From: Mesorhizobium atlanticum
GTDB lineage: Bacteria > Pseudomonadota > Alphaproteobacteria > Rhizobiales > Rhizobiaceae
Length of the DNA stretch: 64,000 nt
Direction: 5' to 3'
NCBI RefSeq assembly: GCF_003289965.1
Contig: NZ_QMBQ01000002.1
Location: forward strand, 62,001 to 126,000
Shown here: positions 7,447 through 15,475 of the stretch, piece after piece
Layout: each line of letters starts with the position of its first letter
How positions within the stretch are numbered: the first letter of the stretch is position 1
Notes under the pieces: model-generated
Database searches by the model: none
What the model was told of the DNA's origin: nothing
What the model saw: the letters and a program-made list of their open reading frames with translations, nothing else
Translations under genes and position numbers: made by a program

Positions 7447-8400
7447 TCACGCGCTCATCAGGAAAGCCTGCTCGCCGACGAGCTTGCGGCGCAGCCAGGC
7501 GGAGAACTGGTCGACGACGAAGATGGTGATGAAGAGCAGCAGAACCAGCGCCAGCGTCTTGGCGCCGAAGCCGCGCGAGATGGCGAGCTTCAGCTCCTCG
7601 CCGATGCCGCCGCCGCCCACCGCGCCCATGATGGTCGAGATGCGCACGTTGATCTCGATTCTCAGCAGCGTGTAGGACATGAAATTGGGCAGCACCTGCG
7701 GCAGGTCGGCAAAGCGCACGCGCTCGAACCAGTTGGCGCCGACCGCGCGCAGGCCCTCCTCCGGGCGCATGTCGATGTTCTCGTTGATCTCGTAGAACAG
7801 CTTGCCCAGCGCGCCTATCGAATGCAGGCCGATGGCGATGATGGCGGCGACCGGGCCGATCGAGACGATGGCGGCGAACAGGCCGGCAATAACGATCTCT
7901 GGGAAGGCGCGCAGCAATTCCATGAAGCGCTTGATGACGAGCCGCAAGGTCGGGCTCGGCGTCAGGTTGCGCGCGGCGATGAAGGAGAAGGGAACGGCGA
8001 AGACGAAGCCGATAAAGGTCGAGACCAGCGCCACGTTCACCGTGGTCAGCATCAGCTCGAAATATTCGGGGATGTAGAAGCCGCCCCAGATGTAGACTCG
8101 GCCGAGCGGGAAGTTGAACTCCTGCGTGCCCTTATCGCTGGGCGAAGCGATGTCGAACAGCGCCCGCCAGACATCGTTCCAATCCTTCGGGACCAGCCAG
8201 CTCAGGAAGTCGAGGATGTGCGGCAGCCGGTCGAAGAAGTGGCCGGCATTGGCCTCGTCGGCGAACCACATGGTCGCGAACATGGCGACAAGCAGCAGGC
8301 CGACGCCAAGCGCGGTGTAGAAACGGCGCAGCGAGGTCTGGCGTCGCCAGGCGTCGGCCTGCTGACGGGTGGCGTCGGAATGAAGTGTCGCTGATGTCAT
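7447..8400 (-). CDS. phnE: Phosphonate ABC transporter permease (PhnE1)
   Basis: A 317-residue membrane permease of the phosphonate importer. It has an N-terminal membrane segment (about 25-45), later membrane helices, the EAA-like coupling loop FYEINENIDMRPEEGLRAVG and the MGAVGGGGIGEEL motif characteristic of PhnE. The ATG at 8400 is chosen although no good Shine-Dalgarno is visible; longer upstream readings run into a terminator-like hairpin and the phnD end. It lies between phnD and phnE2 on the minus strand. The hairpin 14 nt before its start may lower its expression relative to phnD. Confidence 0.92.
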   Translation of the reverse strand: MTSATLHSDATRQQADAWRRQTSLRRFYTALGVGLLLVAMFATMWFADEANAGHFFDRLPHILDFLSWLVPKDWNDVWRALFDIASPSDKGTQEFNFPLGRVYIWGGFYIPEYFELMLTTVNVALVSTFIGFVFAVPFSFIAARNLTPSPTLRLVIKRFMELLRAFPEIVIAGLFAAIVSIGPVAAIIAIGLHSIGALGKLFYEINENIDMRPEEGLRAVGANWFERVRFADLPQVLPNFMSYTLLRIEINVRISTIMGAVGGGGIGEELKLAISRGFGAKTLALVLLLFITIFVVDQFSAWLRRKLVGEQAFLMSA

Positions 8401-8413
8401 GATCGGGACATGC

Positions 8414-8447
8414 AAAAAGGGCGGCGTTCTGCAGCGCCGCCCTTTTC
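8414..8447 (-). terminator. phnD-phnE: Intrinsic terminator/attenuator between phnD and phnE1
   Basis: AAAAGGGCGGCG and CGCCGCCCTTTT form a perfect 12-bp stem with an 8-nt loop. On the minus-strand transcript it ends in a U-run. It begins shortly after the phnD stop and ends just before phnE1. As in many binding-protein operons, partial termination would yield more binding protein than permease. Confidence 0.8.
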
Positions 8448-8456
8448 CTGATGCCT

Positions 8457-9365
8457 TTAGCCGCCGATAGCGGCTTTGCGGGCTTCGATGATGACGTTGT
8501 AGAAGTCCGGCTTCACGGGCACGTAGCCGGTGAAGTCGCCGCCTTCGACGCCTTCGAAGCAGGCCTTGTCCTTGGCGGGCAGCGCGGTGAAGAAGGCGGT
8601 GAGCTTGGCGGTCATGTCGTCGCCCAGCGCGCTGCGGACAACCAGCGGACCGTTCGGGATCAGGCCCGAGCGCCACACTTCGACGAAGTCGTTCGGGTCG
8701 ACGGCGCCCTTGGCGACTTCCTTGTGGAAGGTGCCCGAGGTGTAGCCGTTCTTGAAGTCGCCGATGCCCGAGGAGTCGTCCACCGCCACGTCGACCTTGC
8801 CGTCACGCACGGCCAGGATGTTGTTCTCGTGGCCGCCATTGAACTGGGTCGAGGCGAAGTAGGTCTCGTTGGAAGCGCCGGTATCCTTCGGAATCTGCGT
8901 CAGCGGGATCAGGTAGCCCGAGGTCGAGTCCGGATCGGCGTAGCCGAGCTTCTTGCCCTTGGCCGATTTGATGTCGGTGATGCCGGAGGTCTTGAGCGCC
9001 AGGCCGACCGAATAATAGCCGGTCGAGCCGTCGGTCTGCTTGGTGGTGAGGATCGGGGTGACCGCCTTCGGGTCCTTCAGATAGACGCCGGCGTAGCCGG
9101 ACGCGCCGAGCTCGGCGAAGTCGAGCGTGCCGCCGAGCAGGCCCTGGATGACGCCGTCATAGTCGGCGGCCGGGAACAGCGACACCTTCTCGAAGCCGAA
9201 TTCCGACTTCAGGTGGTCGGCGAGGCACTGATAGTTGCGCAGACGGTCGGTCTCATTCTCGCCGCCGAGGATGCCGACGCGGAATTCCTTGATGTCAACG
9301 GCATGCGCGGCGCTTGCGGCCATGGCGAGCAGCGAAACCGCTCCAAAAACCATCTTCCTGAACAT
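8457..9365 (-). CDS. phnD: Phosphonate ABC transporter periplasmic binding protein (PhnD)
   Basis: A 302-residue periplasmic solute-binding protein that captures phosphonates and delivers them to the PhnE permeases. It starts with a clear signal peptide (hydrophobic core about 5-17, cleavage after about residue 22 at AHA). FRVGILGGENE, the ADYDGVIQGLLGG segment and SGYLIPLTQIPKD fit the PhnD family. AGGAGAGAG 6 nt upstream fixes the ATG at 9365. It lies 141 bp after phnC. Length and motifs are normal. Ligand preference, such as 2-aminoethylphosphonate versus alkylphosphonates, cannot be read from the sequence. Confidence 0.93.
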   Translation of the reverse strand: MFRKMVFGAVSLLAMAASAAHAVDIKEFRVGILGGENETDRLRNYQCLADHLKSEFGFEKVSLFPAADYDGVIQGLLGGTLDFAELGASGYAGVYLKDPKAVTPILTTKQTDGSTGYYSVGLALKTSGITDIKSAKGKKLGYADPDSTSGYLIPLTQIPKDTGASNETYFASTQFNGGHENNILAVRDGKVDVAVDDSSGIGDFKNGYTSGTFHKEVAKGAVDPNDFVEVWRSGLIPNGPLVVRSALGDDMTAKLTAFFTALPAKDKACFEGVEGGDFTGYVPVKPDFYNVIIEARKAAIGG

Positions 9366-9506
9366 TTGCTCTCTCTCCTGTTGTGCCGGCTGCGCGCCGG
9401 CGACGTTCTGATTTTTCAAGTCTTGCCTTTGACGCCGGCGGGCGATCCGGGTTGCTCTGCCGAAGTCCACGATTTGCCCGGACCGCCTGGGGTCGGGGCG
9501 ATGGAC

Positions 9507-10364
9507 TCAGTAGCCAGGGAAGGCGGGTTCGAGCGGTCCGGCGGATGCGGTGATCTTCGGCCTGACGGTCACGCTGGTGGATGTGATGGCCTCGGAGATC
9601 TCGGTGCCGCTGGCATCGGCGCCGTAGACGGTGCGCACGGTGTCGCGATCGAGGTCTTCAGGGGCGCCGTCGAAGACGACCTTGCCGGCGGCCATGCCGA
9701 TGATGCGGCTGCAATAGGCGCGCGCGGTATCCAGCGTGTGCAGGTTGGTGACGACGGTGATGCCTTCGCGCAGGTTGATGTCGCGCAGCGAATCCATCAC
9801 CACCTTGGCGTTGAGCGGGTCGAGCGAGGCGATCGGTTCGTCGGCCAGGAGCACCTTGGGTTGCTGCATCATGGCGCGGGCGATCGCGACGCGCTGCTGC
9901 TGGCCGCCGGACAGCGTGCCGGCCGGCTGCAGCGCGGTGCGGGCGATATCGAGGCGCTCGAGCGCGGCCACCGCCTCGGCGCATTCGGTGCGCGTGAACA
10001 TGCCGAGCAGGTTGGAAACCGTGGAGCGATGGTTGAGGCGGCCGAGCAGCACGTTGGTGAGCACGTCAAGGCGCGGCACGAGGTTGAACTGCTGGAAGAT
10101 CATGGCGCAGTCGCGCTGCCAGCGGCGCAGCGGCGAGCCCTGCAGGCTGGAGACCTCGGTGCCGTCAAAAAAAATCGACCCCTGGCTGGGATCGACGAGG
10201 CGATTGATCATGCGCAAAAGCGTCGACTTGCCCGCGCCGGAGCGGCCGATGATACCGACCATCTGACCGCGCGGGATCGAGATGTTGATGTCGCTGACAG
10301 CGGTGTTCTTGCCAAATCGTCGGGTTACGCCGCGGATTTCGAGCGTGGCCGATGATGCTGACAT
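9507..10364 (-). CDS. phnC: Phosphonate ABC transporter ATP-binding protein (PhnC)
   Basis: A 285-residue cytoplasmic ATPase that powers phosphonate uptake. It shows Walker A (GRSGAGKST), Q-loop (MIFQQFNLV), signature (LSGGQQQR), Walker B (VLLADEP) and an LHTLD switch segment, all in canonical order. The ATG at 10364 is preceded by GGAG at suitable spacing; an in-frame ATG 34 codons upstream is less likely because the extra residues match no PhnC N-terminus. It is the first gene of phnCDE1E2. The 114-bp gap in front of it carries a weak Pho-box-like sequence, so transport may have its own phosphate-responsive promoter. Confidence 0.93.
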   Translation of the reverse strand: MSASSATLEIRGVTRRFGKNTAVSDINISIPRGQMVGIIGRSGAGKSTLLRMINRLVDPSQGSIFFDGTEVSSLQGSPLRRWQRDCAMIFQQFNLVPRLDVLTNVLLGRLNHRSTVSNLLGMFTRTECAEAVAALERLDIARTALQPAGTLSGGQQQRVAIARAMMQQPKVLLADEPIASLDPLNAKVVMDSLRDINLREGITVVTNLHTLDTARAYCSRIIGMAAGKVVFDGAPEDLDRDTVRTVYGADASGTEISEAITSTSVTVRPKITASAGPLEPAFPGY

Positions 10365-10432
10365 ACCAAAACTCCAGTCCGTCGCGGTTGCAGGTCTGTT
10401 AGCTCTCGCTAGCGCAGGCCGATGAAGCTGGG

Positions 10433-10450
10433 GTGTCGGATTGATGTCAG
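10433..10450 (-). promoter_or_regulatory. phnC: Weak Pho-box-like direct repeat upstream of phnC
   Basis: On the minus strand CTGACAT-CAAT-CCGACAC resembles two 7-bp PhoB half-sites (consensus CTGTCAT) spaced by 4 bp. The first half has one mismatch and the second three. It lies 69 bp upstream of the phnC start, comparable to the much better Pho box before phnG. Confidence 0.35.
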
Positions 10451-10478
10451 TTTTGTTACGAGTCACAGGCTTGGGGAT

Positions 10479-11189
10479 TCAACCAAGCACCAGCAATTCC
10501 TCGAAATGCTTCATGTCCTTGAAGCTGCAGAAGGCCGGAGCCTTCAGCTCGATCACCGGAGCCTCGCGCTCGAGGAACGACAGGCAGTCATCGAACAGGT
10601 CCTGCCAGGCCGCGGCCCGCGCGTCGGCGAGGCGGCGGATCTGATAGGCGAAGGTGATGTGGAAGACGTATGTATCGTGATCCGGATGGCGGTAGCCGAA
10701 CGGCACGGACAGCGCATCGCGCCAAGCTTTCAGGACCTGGCGGTCTTCTTGGGTGGCGCCGGCGACGGTCAGCCCGGTCGGCACGACTTCGACAATCTTG
10801 ACCTTGAAGGGACCGTGGCCCTCGAAACCTTGCAGGCGATCGAGATAGAGGCGGGTCATGTCGTCGATGCCGGTGTCGAGCGGCACATCGGCGGGCCAAT
10901 AGGGGAGGCGACGCCGGTATTCGATGATGCCCTGGAAGAGCGTCATGTGCAGGCTGGAGATCGGCGTGAAGGCGAGGCGATCCGCGTCGGGCATCGCCAG
11001 CATGCGCTCGCGCACCTTGATGACCGCCGCTTCGGAAGCAGAGCCCTTGACCAGATGGCAGACGACCGTGTTGCCGGGTTCGAGAAGAAAGTTGCCCGAC
11101 GCGTCGTAACGGGTGCCGAGATGGGCGGGCGGCGCCGGGTTGGTGCCCTCGAAAAATCCGGCGAGCCTGGGTCTGATTGTGTCGAGCAT
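10479..11189 (-). CDS. DUF1868 protein, 2H-phosphoesterase-like, in the C-P lyase cluster
   Basis: A 236-residue protein with two H-x-T motifs, HMT (81-83, in SSLHMTLFQG) and HIT (177-179, in YVFHITFAYQ). This is the signature of 2H phosphoesterases, which open cyclic phosphodiesters. I recognise it as the DUF1868/2H-phosphodiesterase type. AGGAG 5-6 nt upstream selects the ATG at 11189 over an earlier one at 11228. It sits between the hexapeptide acyltransferase gene and phnC. The C-P lyase product is a 1,2-cyclic phosphate that PhnP normally opens, and no phnP is present here. A role replacing PhnP is therefore attractive, but this is inference only. Confidence 0.8.
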   Translation of the reverse strand: MLDTIRPRLAGFFEGTNPAPPAHLGTRYDASGNFLLEPGNTVVCHLVKGSASEAAVIKVRERMLAMPDADRLAFTPISSLHMTLFQGIIEYRRRLPYWPADVPLDTGIDDMTRLYLDRLQGFEGHGPFKVKIVEVVPTGLTVAGATQEDRQVLKAWRDALSVPFGYRHPDHDTYVFHITFAYQIRRLADARAAAWQDLFDDCLSFLEREAPVIELKAPAFCSFKDMKHFEELLVLG

Positions 11190-11235
11190 GGCGATCTCCT
11201 GGGGGAGATCCGCTCTTGTCCGAGTCATGTGTCAA

Positions 11236-11284
11236 GGATGTGAATGGTGAGAAGAAGGGCTTCGTTGCCATTCACAATTCACCG
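11236..11284. repeat. Palindromic repeat, family D (GTGAATGGTGA type), phn cluster copy
   Basis: TGTGAATGG (11239-11247) and CCATTCACA (11268-11276) form perfect 9-bp arms followed by ATTCACC. The same words recur in the elements flanking the TRIC-channel gene at 62338-62430 and 63070-63162. It occupies the gap between the acyltransferase and DUF1868 genes. Confidence 0.6.
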
Positions 11285-11287
11285 AAA

Positions 11288-11905
11288 TCAGCCGCCATAT
11301 TTCTCCAAAAACACCTCGGCCGACAATTCGCGAAAATCGTCGAGGGCGGCGCGCAGGCTTGCATGGTCCCAGTCCCACCAGGCCAAAGCCTGGTAGCGCT
11401 CGGCGGTGCGGCGGTCGAAGCGCTCGCGGATCGGCTTTGCCGGCACGCCGCCGACGATGGTGTAGGGCGCGACGTCCTTCGACACCACGGCGCCCGCGCC
11501 GACCGCCGCGCCGTCGCCGACGGTGACGCCGGGCAGGATGGTTGAGCCGTGGCCGAGCCAGGTGTCGTGGCCGATGTTGACGCGCCTGGCGCGGCGCTGC
11601 GCGAAAAACTCGCTTTCGTGCTCGGCGTCGTCCCAATAATCCGACGCGCGATAGGTGAAGTGGTGCAGCGTCGGACGCCAGGTCGGATGGTTCGTGGCGT
11701 TGATGCGCACGCTCGCCGCGATGTTGGAGAACTTGCCGATGGTGGCGCACCAGACGGCGCAGTCCTGCATCATGTAGGAATAGTCGCCGAGCTCGCATTC
11801 GGCGACGCGGCTGCGCTCGGCGATTTCGGTCCAGCGGCCGAGCGTCGAGTTTTCGACCTCTGCCGTCGGATGGATTAGCGGCGTCTCCGAAAGTTTCTTG
11901 CTCAT
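11288..11905 (-). CDS. Phosphonate metabolism hexapeptide-repeat acyltransferase
   Basis: A 205-residue left-handed beta-helix transferase with repeated hexapeptide turns (about 12-80 and 108-150, for example [19 protein letters not shown]). The catalytic His is probably H63-type, in the xATNHP context of the xenobiotic/chloramphenicol acetyltransferase group. It matches the phosphonate-operon acyltransferase family that I recall as TIGR03308. It overlaps the phnL stop by an ATGA junction, so it is translated with the C-P lyase genes. The likely role is acyl transfer to an amino-phosphonate substrate or intermediate, as PhnO does in E. coli with an unrelated fold. The substrate is not proven. 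Confidence 0.85.
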   Translation of the reverse strand: MSKKLSETPLIHPTAEVENSTLGRWTEIAERSRVAECELGDYSYMMQDCAVWCATIGKFSNIAASVRINATNHPTWRPTLHHFTYRASDYWDDAEHESEFFAQRRARRVNIGHDTWLGHGSTILPGVTVGDGAAVGAGAVVSKDVAPYTIVGGVPAKPIRERFDRRTAERYQALAWWDWDHASLRAALDDFRELSAEVFLEKYGG

Positions 11906-12612
11906 GCGGCGATCTTTCCGGCGCCGAAGGCGGTGACGTCGATAACGCGGTCGGCGACCGCATCGCGTACGTCGAGGTCGTGGAAGATGCCGAGGAGCGC
12001 AACGCCCGCCGCTTTCTTGGCGGTGATGAGCTCGACGACGACATCGCGGTTCCTGGCGTCAAGCGAAGCGGTCGGCTCATCGAGCAGCAGGATCGGATGC
12101 TCGGTGATGAAACCGCGTGCGATGTTGACGCGCTGCTGCTCGCCGCCCGAGAAGGTCGCCGGCGGCAGCGCCCATAGCTTTTCGGGCAGGTTGAGCTGCG
12201 CGAGCAACGCGCGCGCTTTCTCACGTGCCGCCTCTCTGTCCTCGCCGCGCTCGGCCAGCGGTTCGGCGACCACGTCGAGCGCCGAGACGCGCGGCACGGT
12301 GCGCAGGAACTGGCTGACGTAACCGATCGTGTGGCGGCGTACGGAGAGCACGGTGCGCGGGCTGGCGGAGGCGAGGTCGACCAACCCGCCGCCATGCTGG
12401 ACGATGATCTGGCCTTCATCGACGGCGTAGTTGCCGTAGAGCATCTTCAGGATCGAGCTTTTTCCGGCACCCGACGGACCGCCGAGCACGGCGCATTCGC
12501 CGGCGCGGATCGCGAAAGAGACGCCCGTCACCACCGGCAGCGTGACGCCGTCGCGCAGATGCATGGTGAAGCTTTTCGCGACATCGGAAACGACGAGAGG
12601 AGTGGCCATCAT
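11902..12612 (-). CDS. phnL: C-P lyase complex ABC-type subunit PhnL
   Basis: A 236-residue ATPase-like subunit associated with carbon-phosphorus lyase. It has Walker A ([10 protein letters not shown]), a Q-loop (GYVSQFL), signature (FSGGEQQR), Walker B (ILLLDEP) and an H-loop (GIFHDLD). PhnL lacks a membrane partner. It is needed with PhnGHIJ for moving the phosphonate onto C1 of ribose in ATP. The start is the ATG that overlaps the phnK stop (TGATG); GTG one codon upstream and ATG one codon downstream are equally possible. The size and order phnK-phnL are normal. Confidence 0.92.
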   Translation of the reverse strand: MMATPLVVSDVAKSFTMHLRDGVTLPVVTGVSFAIRAGECAVLGGPSGAGKSSILKMLYGNYAVDEGQIIVQHGGGLVDLASASPRTVLSVRRHTIGYVSQFLRTVPRVSALDVVAEPLAERGEDREAAREKARALLAQLNLPEKLWALPPATFSGGEQQRVNIARGFITEHPILLLDEPTASLDARNRDVVVELITAKKAAGVALLGIFHDLDVRDAVADRVIDVTAFGAGKIAA

Positions 12613-13388
12613 CACACCTGCAGGATGGAAGAAACGAGGAGTTGGGTATAGGGCGCGCGCGGATCGTCGAGCACGCGGTCGGTGAGGCCGCTTTCGACGA
12701 CGCGACCGTCCTTCATCACCATCATGCGCTGCGACAGAAGCCGCGCCACGGCGAGATCGTGGGTGACAACGATCGCCGCCAGCCCGAGATCGGTGACCAG
12801 CCCGCGCAACAGGTCGAGCAGGCGGGCCTGCACCGAGACGTCGAGGCCGCCGGTCGGCTCGTCCATGAAGACCAGCCGCGGCCCGGTCACCAGGTTGCGG
12901 GCGATCTGCAGGCGTTGGCGCATGCCGCCGGAAAAGGCGCGCGGCTCGTCGTCGATGCGGTCCTCGTCGATCTCGACGCGCGACAGCCAGTCGACGGCGG
13001 TGGCGCGGATCCTGCCATAGTGGCGGTCGCCCACCGCCATCAGCCGCTCGCCGACATTGGCGCCGGCCGATACCGTCATGCGCAGCCCATCGGCCGGGTT
13101 CTGATGGACAAAGCCCCAGTCGGTGCGCATCAGGAAGCGGCGCTCGGCCTCGCTCATGCGGTAGAGTTCACGCCACTGGCCGTCGCGCATGCGGTAGCTC
13201 GCGGTGCCGGAGGAGGGCAGCAGGCGGGTAGACAGGCAGTTGAGCAGCGTCGTCTTGCCGGAGCCGGATTCGCCGACGACAGCCAGCACCTCGCCCGGCC
13301 AGAGATCGAAGGTGACGTTCTCGCAGCCGACGCGCGAGCCGTAGAATTTGGAGAGCGCGGAAACGCGCAACAGCGGTTCGTCGGTCAT
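12612..13388 (-). CDS. phnK: C-P lyase complex ABC-type subunit PhnK
   Basis: A 258-residue ATPase-like subunit that docks on the PhnGHIJ core complex. It shows Walker A (GESGSGKTT), signature (FSGGMRQR), Walker B (LVFMDEP), the GGLDVSVQ D-loop and the VVTHD H-loop. Its ATG overlaps the phnJ stop (ATGA), with AAGGAGG immediately upstream. The ribosome-binding site lies between the start and the palindromic element that forms the end of phnJ. The folded repeat could therefore influence phnK translation. Confidence 0.93.
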   Translation of the reverse strand: MTDEPLLRVSALSKFYGSRVGCENVTFDLWPGEVLAVVGESGSGKTTLLNCLSTRLLPSSGTASYRMRDGQWRELYRMSEAERRFLMRTDWGFVHQNPADGLRMTVSAGANVGERLMAVGDRHYGRIRATAVDWLSRVEIDEDRIDDEPRAFSGGMRQRLQIARNLVTGPRLVFMDEPTGGLDVSVQARLLDLLRGLVTDLGLAAIVVTHDLAVARLLSQRMMVMKDGRVVESGLTDRVLDDPRAPYTQLLVSSILQV

Positions 13389-14365
13389 TCGGCCTCCTTA
13401 CCCTCCCCCTTGTGGCGAGGGTCGGCGCGCCGCGCCGGGGTGGGGGTTGAAGAAAGAGAAGATTGGCCGTTCCCCCCATCCGCGCCTTTGGCGCGACCTC
13501 CCCACGAGGGGGAGGTAGAGTCGGCGCGCCGCTTCTCACAATGGTCGGTGTCCGAGCAGACGAACATGTGGCCGCCATGGTCGTCGAGGATGACCTCGTC
13601 GAGATAGACATTCGCGGCGCCGCAGAGAGCGCATGGCTGGTCGAAGGTCTGCACTTCGAAGGGATGGTCCTCGAAATCGAGGCTGACGACGTCGGTGAAG
13701 GGCGGCACGGCGTAGATGCGCTTCTCGCGACCGGCGCCGAACAACTGCAAAGCCGGCGAACGATGCATCTTCGGATTGTCGAATTTCGGCGTCGGCGAGG
13801 GGTCCATCACGTAACGGCCCTCGACCTTGACCGGATAGGCGTAGGTGGTGGCAATGCGGCCGTGCTTTGCGATGTCCTCGTAGAGCTTCACATGCATCAG
13901 GCCATATTCTTCCAGCGCATGCATTTTTCGCGTCTCGGTCTCGCGCGGTTCGAGGAAGCGCAGCGGCTCGGGGATCGGCACCTGGAAGACCAGCACCTGT
14001 CCCGCGTTGAGCGGATGTTCGGGGATGCGGTGGCGGGTCTGGATGATCGTCGCCTTCGCGGTCTCCGTGGTGACGGCGACCTTGGCGACCTTCTTGAAGA
14101 AGGCGCGGATCGAGACGGCATTGGTGGTGTCGTCGGCGCCCTGGTCGATGACTTTCAGCACGTCATCCGGGCCGATGATCGAGGCGGTAACCTGGACGCC
14201 GCCGGTGCCCCAGCCATAGGGCATCGGCATCTCGCGCGAGGCGAAAGGCACCTGATAGCCGGGAATGGCGATGCCCTTCAGGATTGCGCGGCGGATCATC
14301 CGCTTTGTCTGCTCGTCGAGATAGGCGAAGTTGTAGGTGGCGATTTCTGTCGATTGCGCGTTCAT
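13385..14365 (-). CDS. phnJ: Carbon-phosphorus lyase catalytic subunit PhnJ with repeat-encoded C-terminal tail
   Basis: A 326-residue radical SAM enzyme that cleaves the C-P bond of 5-phosphoribosyl-1-phosphonate to give a hydrocarbon and a 1,2-cyclic phosphate. The four conserved cysteines C245, C248, C270 and C276 have the spacing of E. coli C241, C244, C266 and C272. The N-terminal GWGTGG region is also normal. Known PhnJ proteins end about 5-6 residues after the last of these cysteines. Here the frame continues about 44 residues (283-326) of low-complexity Ser/Pro/Gly/Arg sequence encoded by a palindromic intergenic repeat. The catalytic part is intact. The stop overlaps the phnK start. 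Confidence 0.94.
   Translation of the reverse strand: MNAQSTEIATYNFAYLDEQTKRMIRRAILKGIAIPGYQVPFASREMPMPYGWGTGGVQVTASIIGPDDVLKVIDQGADDTTNAVSIRAFFKKVAKVAVTTETAKATIIQTRHRIPEHPLNAGQVLVFQVPIPEPLRFLEPRETETRKMHALEEYGLMHVKLYEDIAKHGRIATTYAYPVKVEGRYVMDPSPTPKFDNPKMHRSPALQLFGAGREKRIYAVPPFTDVVSLDFEDHPFEVQTFDQPCALCGAANVYLDEVILDDHGGHMFVCSDTDHCEKRRADSTSPSWGGRAKGADGGNGQSSLSSTPTPARRADPRHKGEGKEAE
13399..13517. repeat. Palindromic repeat, family A, forming the 3' end of phnJ
   Basis: The left end TACCCTCCCCCTTGTGG and the right end CCACGAGGGGGAGGTA are inverted. The sequence closely resembles the copy at 3616-3738. Codons 284-322 or so of phnJ lie within it. The element is in frame, contains no stop in the phnJ frame, and stops just short of the phnK ribosome-binding site. 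Confidence 0.85.
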
Positions 14366-15474
14366 TCCGCGGCCTCCTTCTTTTCTTCGACCTTGTCCTC
14401 GTTTTCCCGCGCCTCGTATTCGGCGCGCAAGCGGCGGACCAGGCCGAGCTCGGCCTGGAAGTCGACATAGTGCGGCAGCTTCAGATGCTCGACGAAGCCG
14501 GTCGCCTGGACATTGTCGGAATGGGAGATGACGAATTCCTCATCCTGCGCGGCGGCGACGACATCCTCGCCGAGCTCGCCGGCGCGCAACGCCCGGTCGC
14601 AGAGCGCCATGGCCATCGCCTTGCGCTCGCTCTGGCCAAAGACCAGGCCGTAGCCGCGCGTGAACTGCGGCGGCGCCTTGGCCGAACCCTTGAACTGGTT
14701 GACCATCTGGCATTCGGTGACGCGGATGGAGCCCAGCGGCACGGCGAAGGGCAGTTCCGGCACGTCGAGCTCCAGCTCCACCTCGCCGATTCGGATCTCG
14801 CCGACGAAAGGGTGGTTGCGGGCGTAGCCGCGCTGCGTCGAATAGCCGAGCGCCAGCAGAAAACCCTCGTCGCCGCGCGACAGCGCCTGCAGGCGGATGT
14901 CGCGCGCCATCGGAAATTGCAGTGGCTCGCGGGTGATGTCGCCAGGCACATGATCAAGCGGCATCTCGCCATCGGCCTCGATCAGGCCCTCATGGGCAAG
15001 GATCGCCGAGACGCGCGGCATGGCCTCCGGCTCGACCGGGCGCTGCGCCGGCGTCTCGACCTCGGCGCCGGCGGCGAGCTCCGGATCGAGGAGGCGGTGG
15101 GTGTAGTCGAAGGTCGGCCCGAGCACCTGGCCGCCCGGCAGGTCCTTGTAGGTGGCCGAGATACGACGCTCGACCTGCATGGCGCCGGAGTCGACCGGAT
15201 TGGTGTAGCCGAAGCGCGGCAGGGTGGTGCGGTAGGCGCGCACCAGGAAGATCGCCTCGATCATGTCGCCGCGCGCCTGGACGACGGCGAGAGCCGCAAG
15301 CTCGCGATCGTACAGCGAGCCTTCGCTCATCACGCGGTCGACGCCGAGCGCCAGCTGCTCGACGATCTGGTCGAGGCGCAGCGCCGGCACCGCGCGGTCG
15401 CCGCGGCGGCGGTCGGCAAGCAGACGATGGGCGTTGGCGATTGCCGCTTCGCCGCCTTTCACCGCGACATACAT
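14362..15474 (-). CDS. phnI: C-P lyase core complex subunit PhnI
   Basis: A 370-residue PhnI subunit. With PhnG, PhnH and PhnL it catalyses displacement of adenine from ATP by phosphonate, giving ribose-triphosphate phosphonate; on its own it has nucleosidase activity. It begins MYVAVKGGEAAI, the family-typical N-terminus, and contains GYTNPVDSGAMQVERRISA and the HSDNVQATGF segment near the C-terminus. The charged tail EARENEDKVEEKKEAAE is the variable end. The phnJ start overlaps its stop (ATGA), and it begins 1 bp after phnH, so translation is coupled along the series. Confidence 0.95.
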   Translation of the reverse strand: MYVAVKGGEAAIANAHRLLADRRRGDRAVPALRLDQIVEQLALGVDRVMSEGSLYDRELAALAVVQARGDMIEAIFLVRAYRTTLPRFGYTNPVDSGAMQVERRISATYKDLPGGQVLGPTFDYTHRLLDPELAAGAEVETPAQRPVEPEAMPRVSAILAHEGLIEADGEMPLDHVPGDITREPLQFPMARDIRLQALSRGDEGFLLALGYSTQRGYARNHPFVGEIRIGEVELELDVPELPFAVPLGSIRVTECQMVNQFKGSAKAPPQFTRGYGLVFGQSERKAMAMALCDRALRAGELGEDVVAAAQDEEFVISHSDNVQATGFVEHLKLPHYVDFQAELGLVRRLRAEYEARENEDKVEEKKEAAE

Positions 15475-15475
15475 G

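Noticed and set aside
8413-8676. N-terminal extension of PhnE1 beyond the ATG at 8400
   Set aside because: It would have to read through the terminator hairpin and the 3' end of phnD and matches no PhnE N-terminus.
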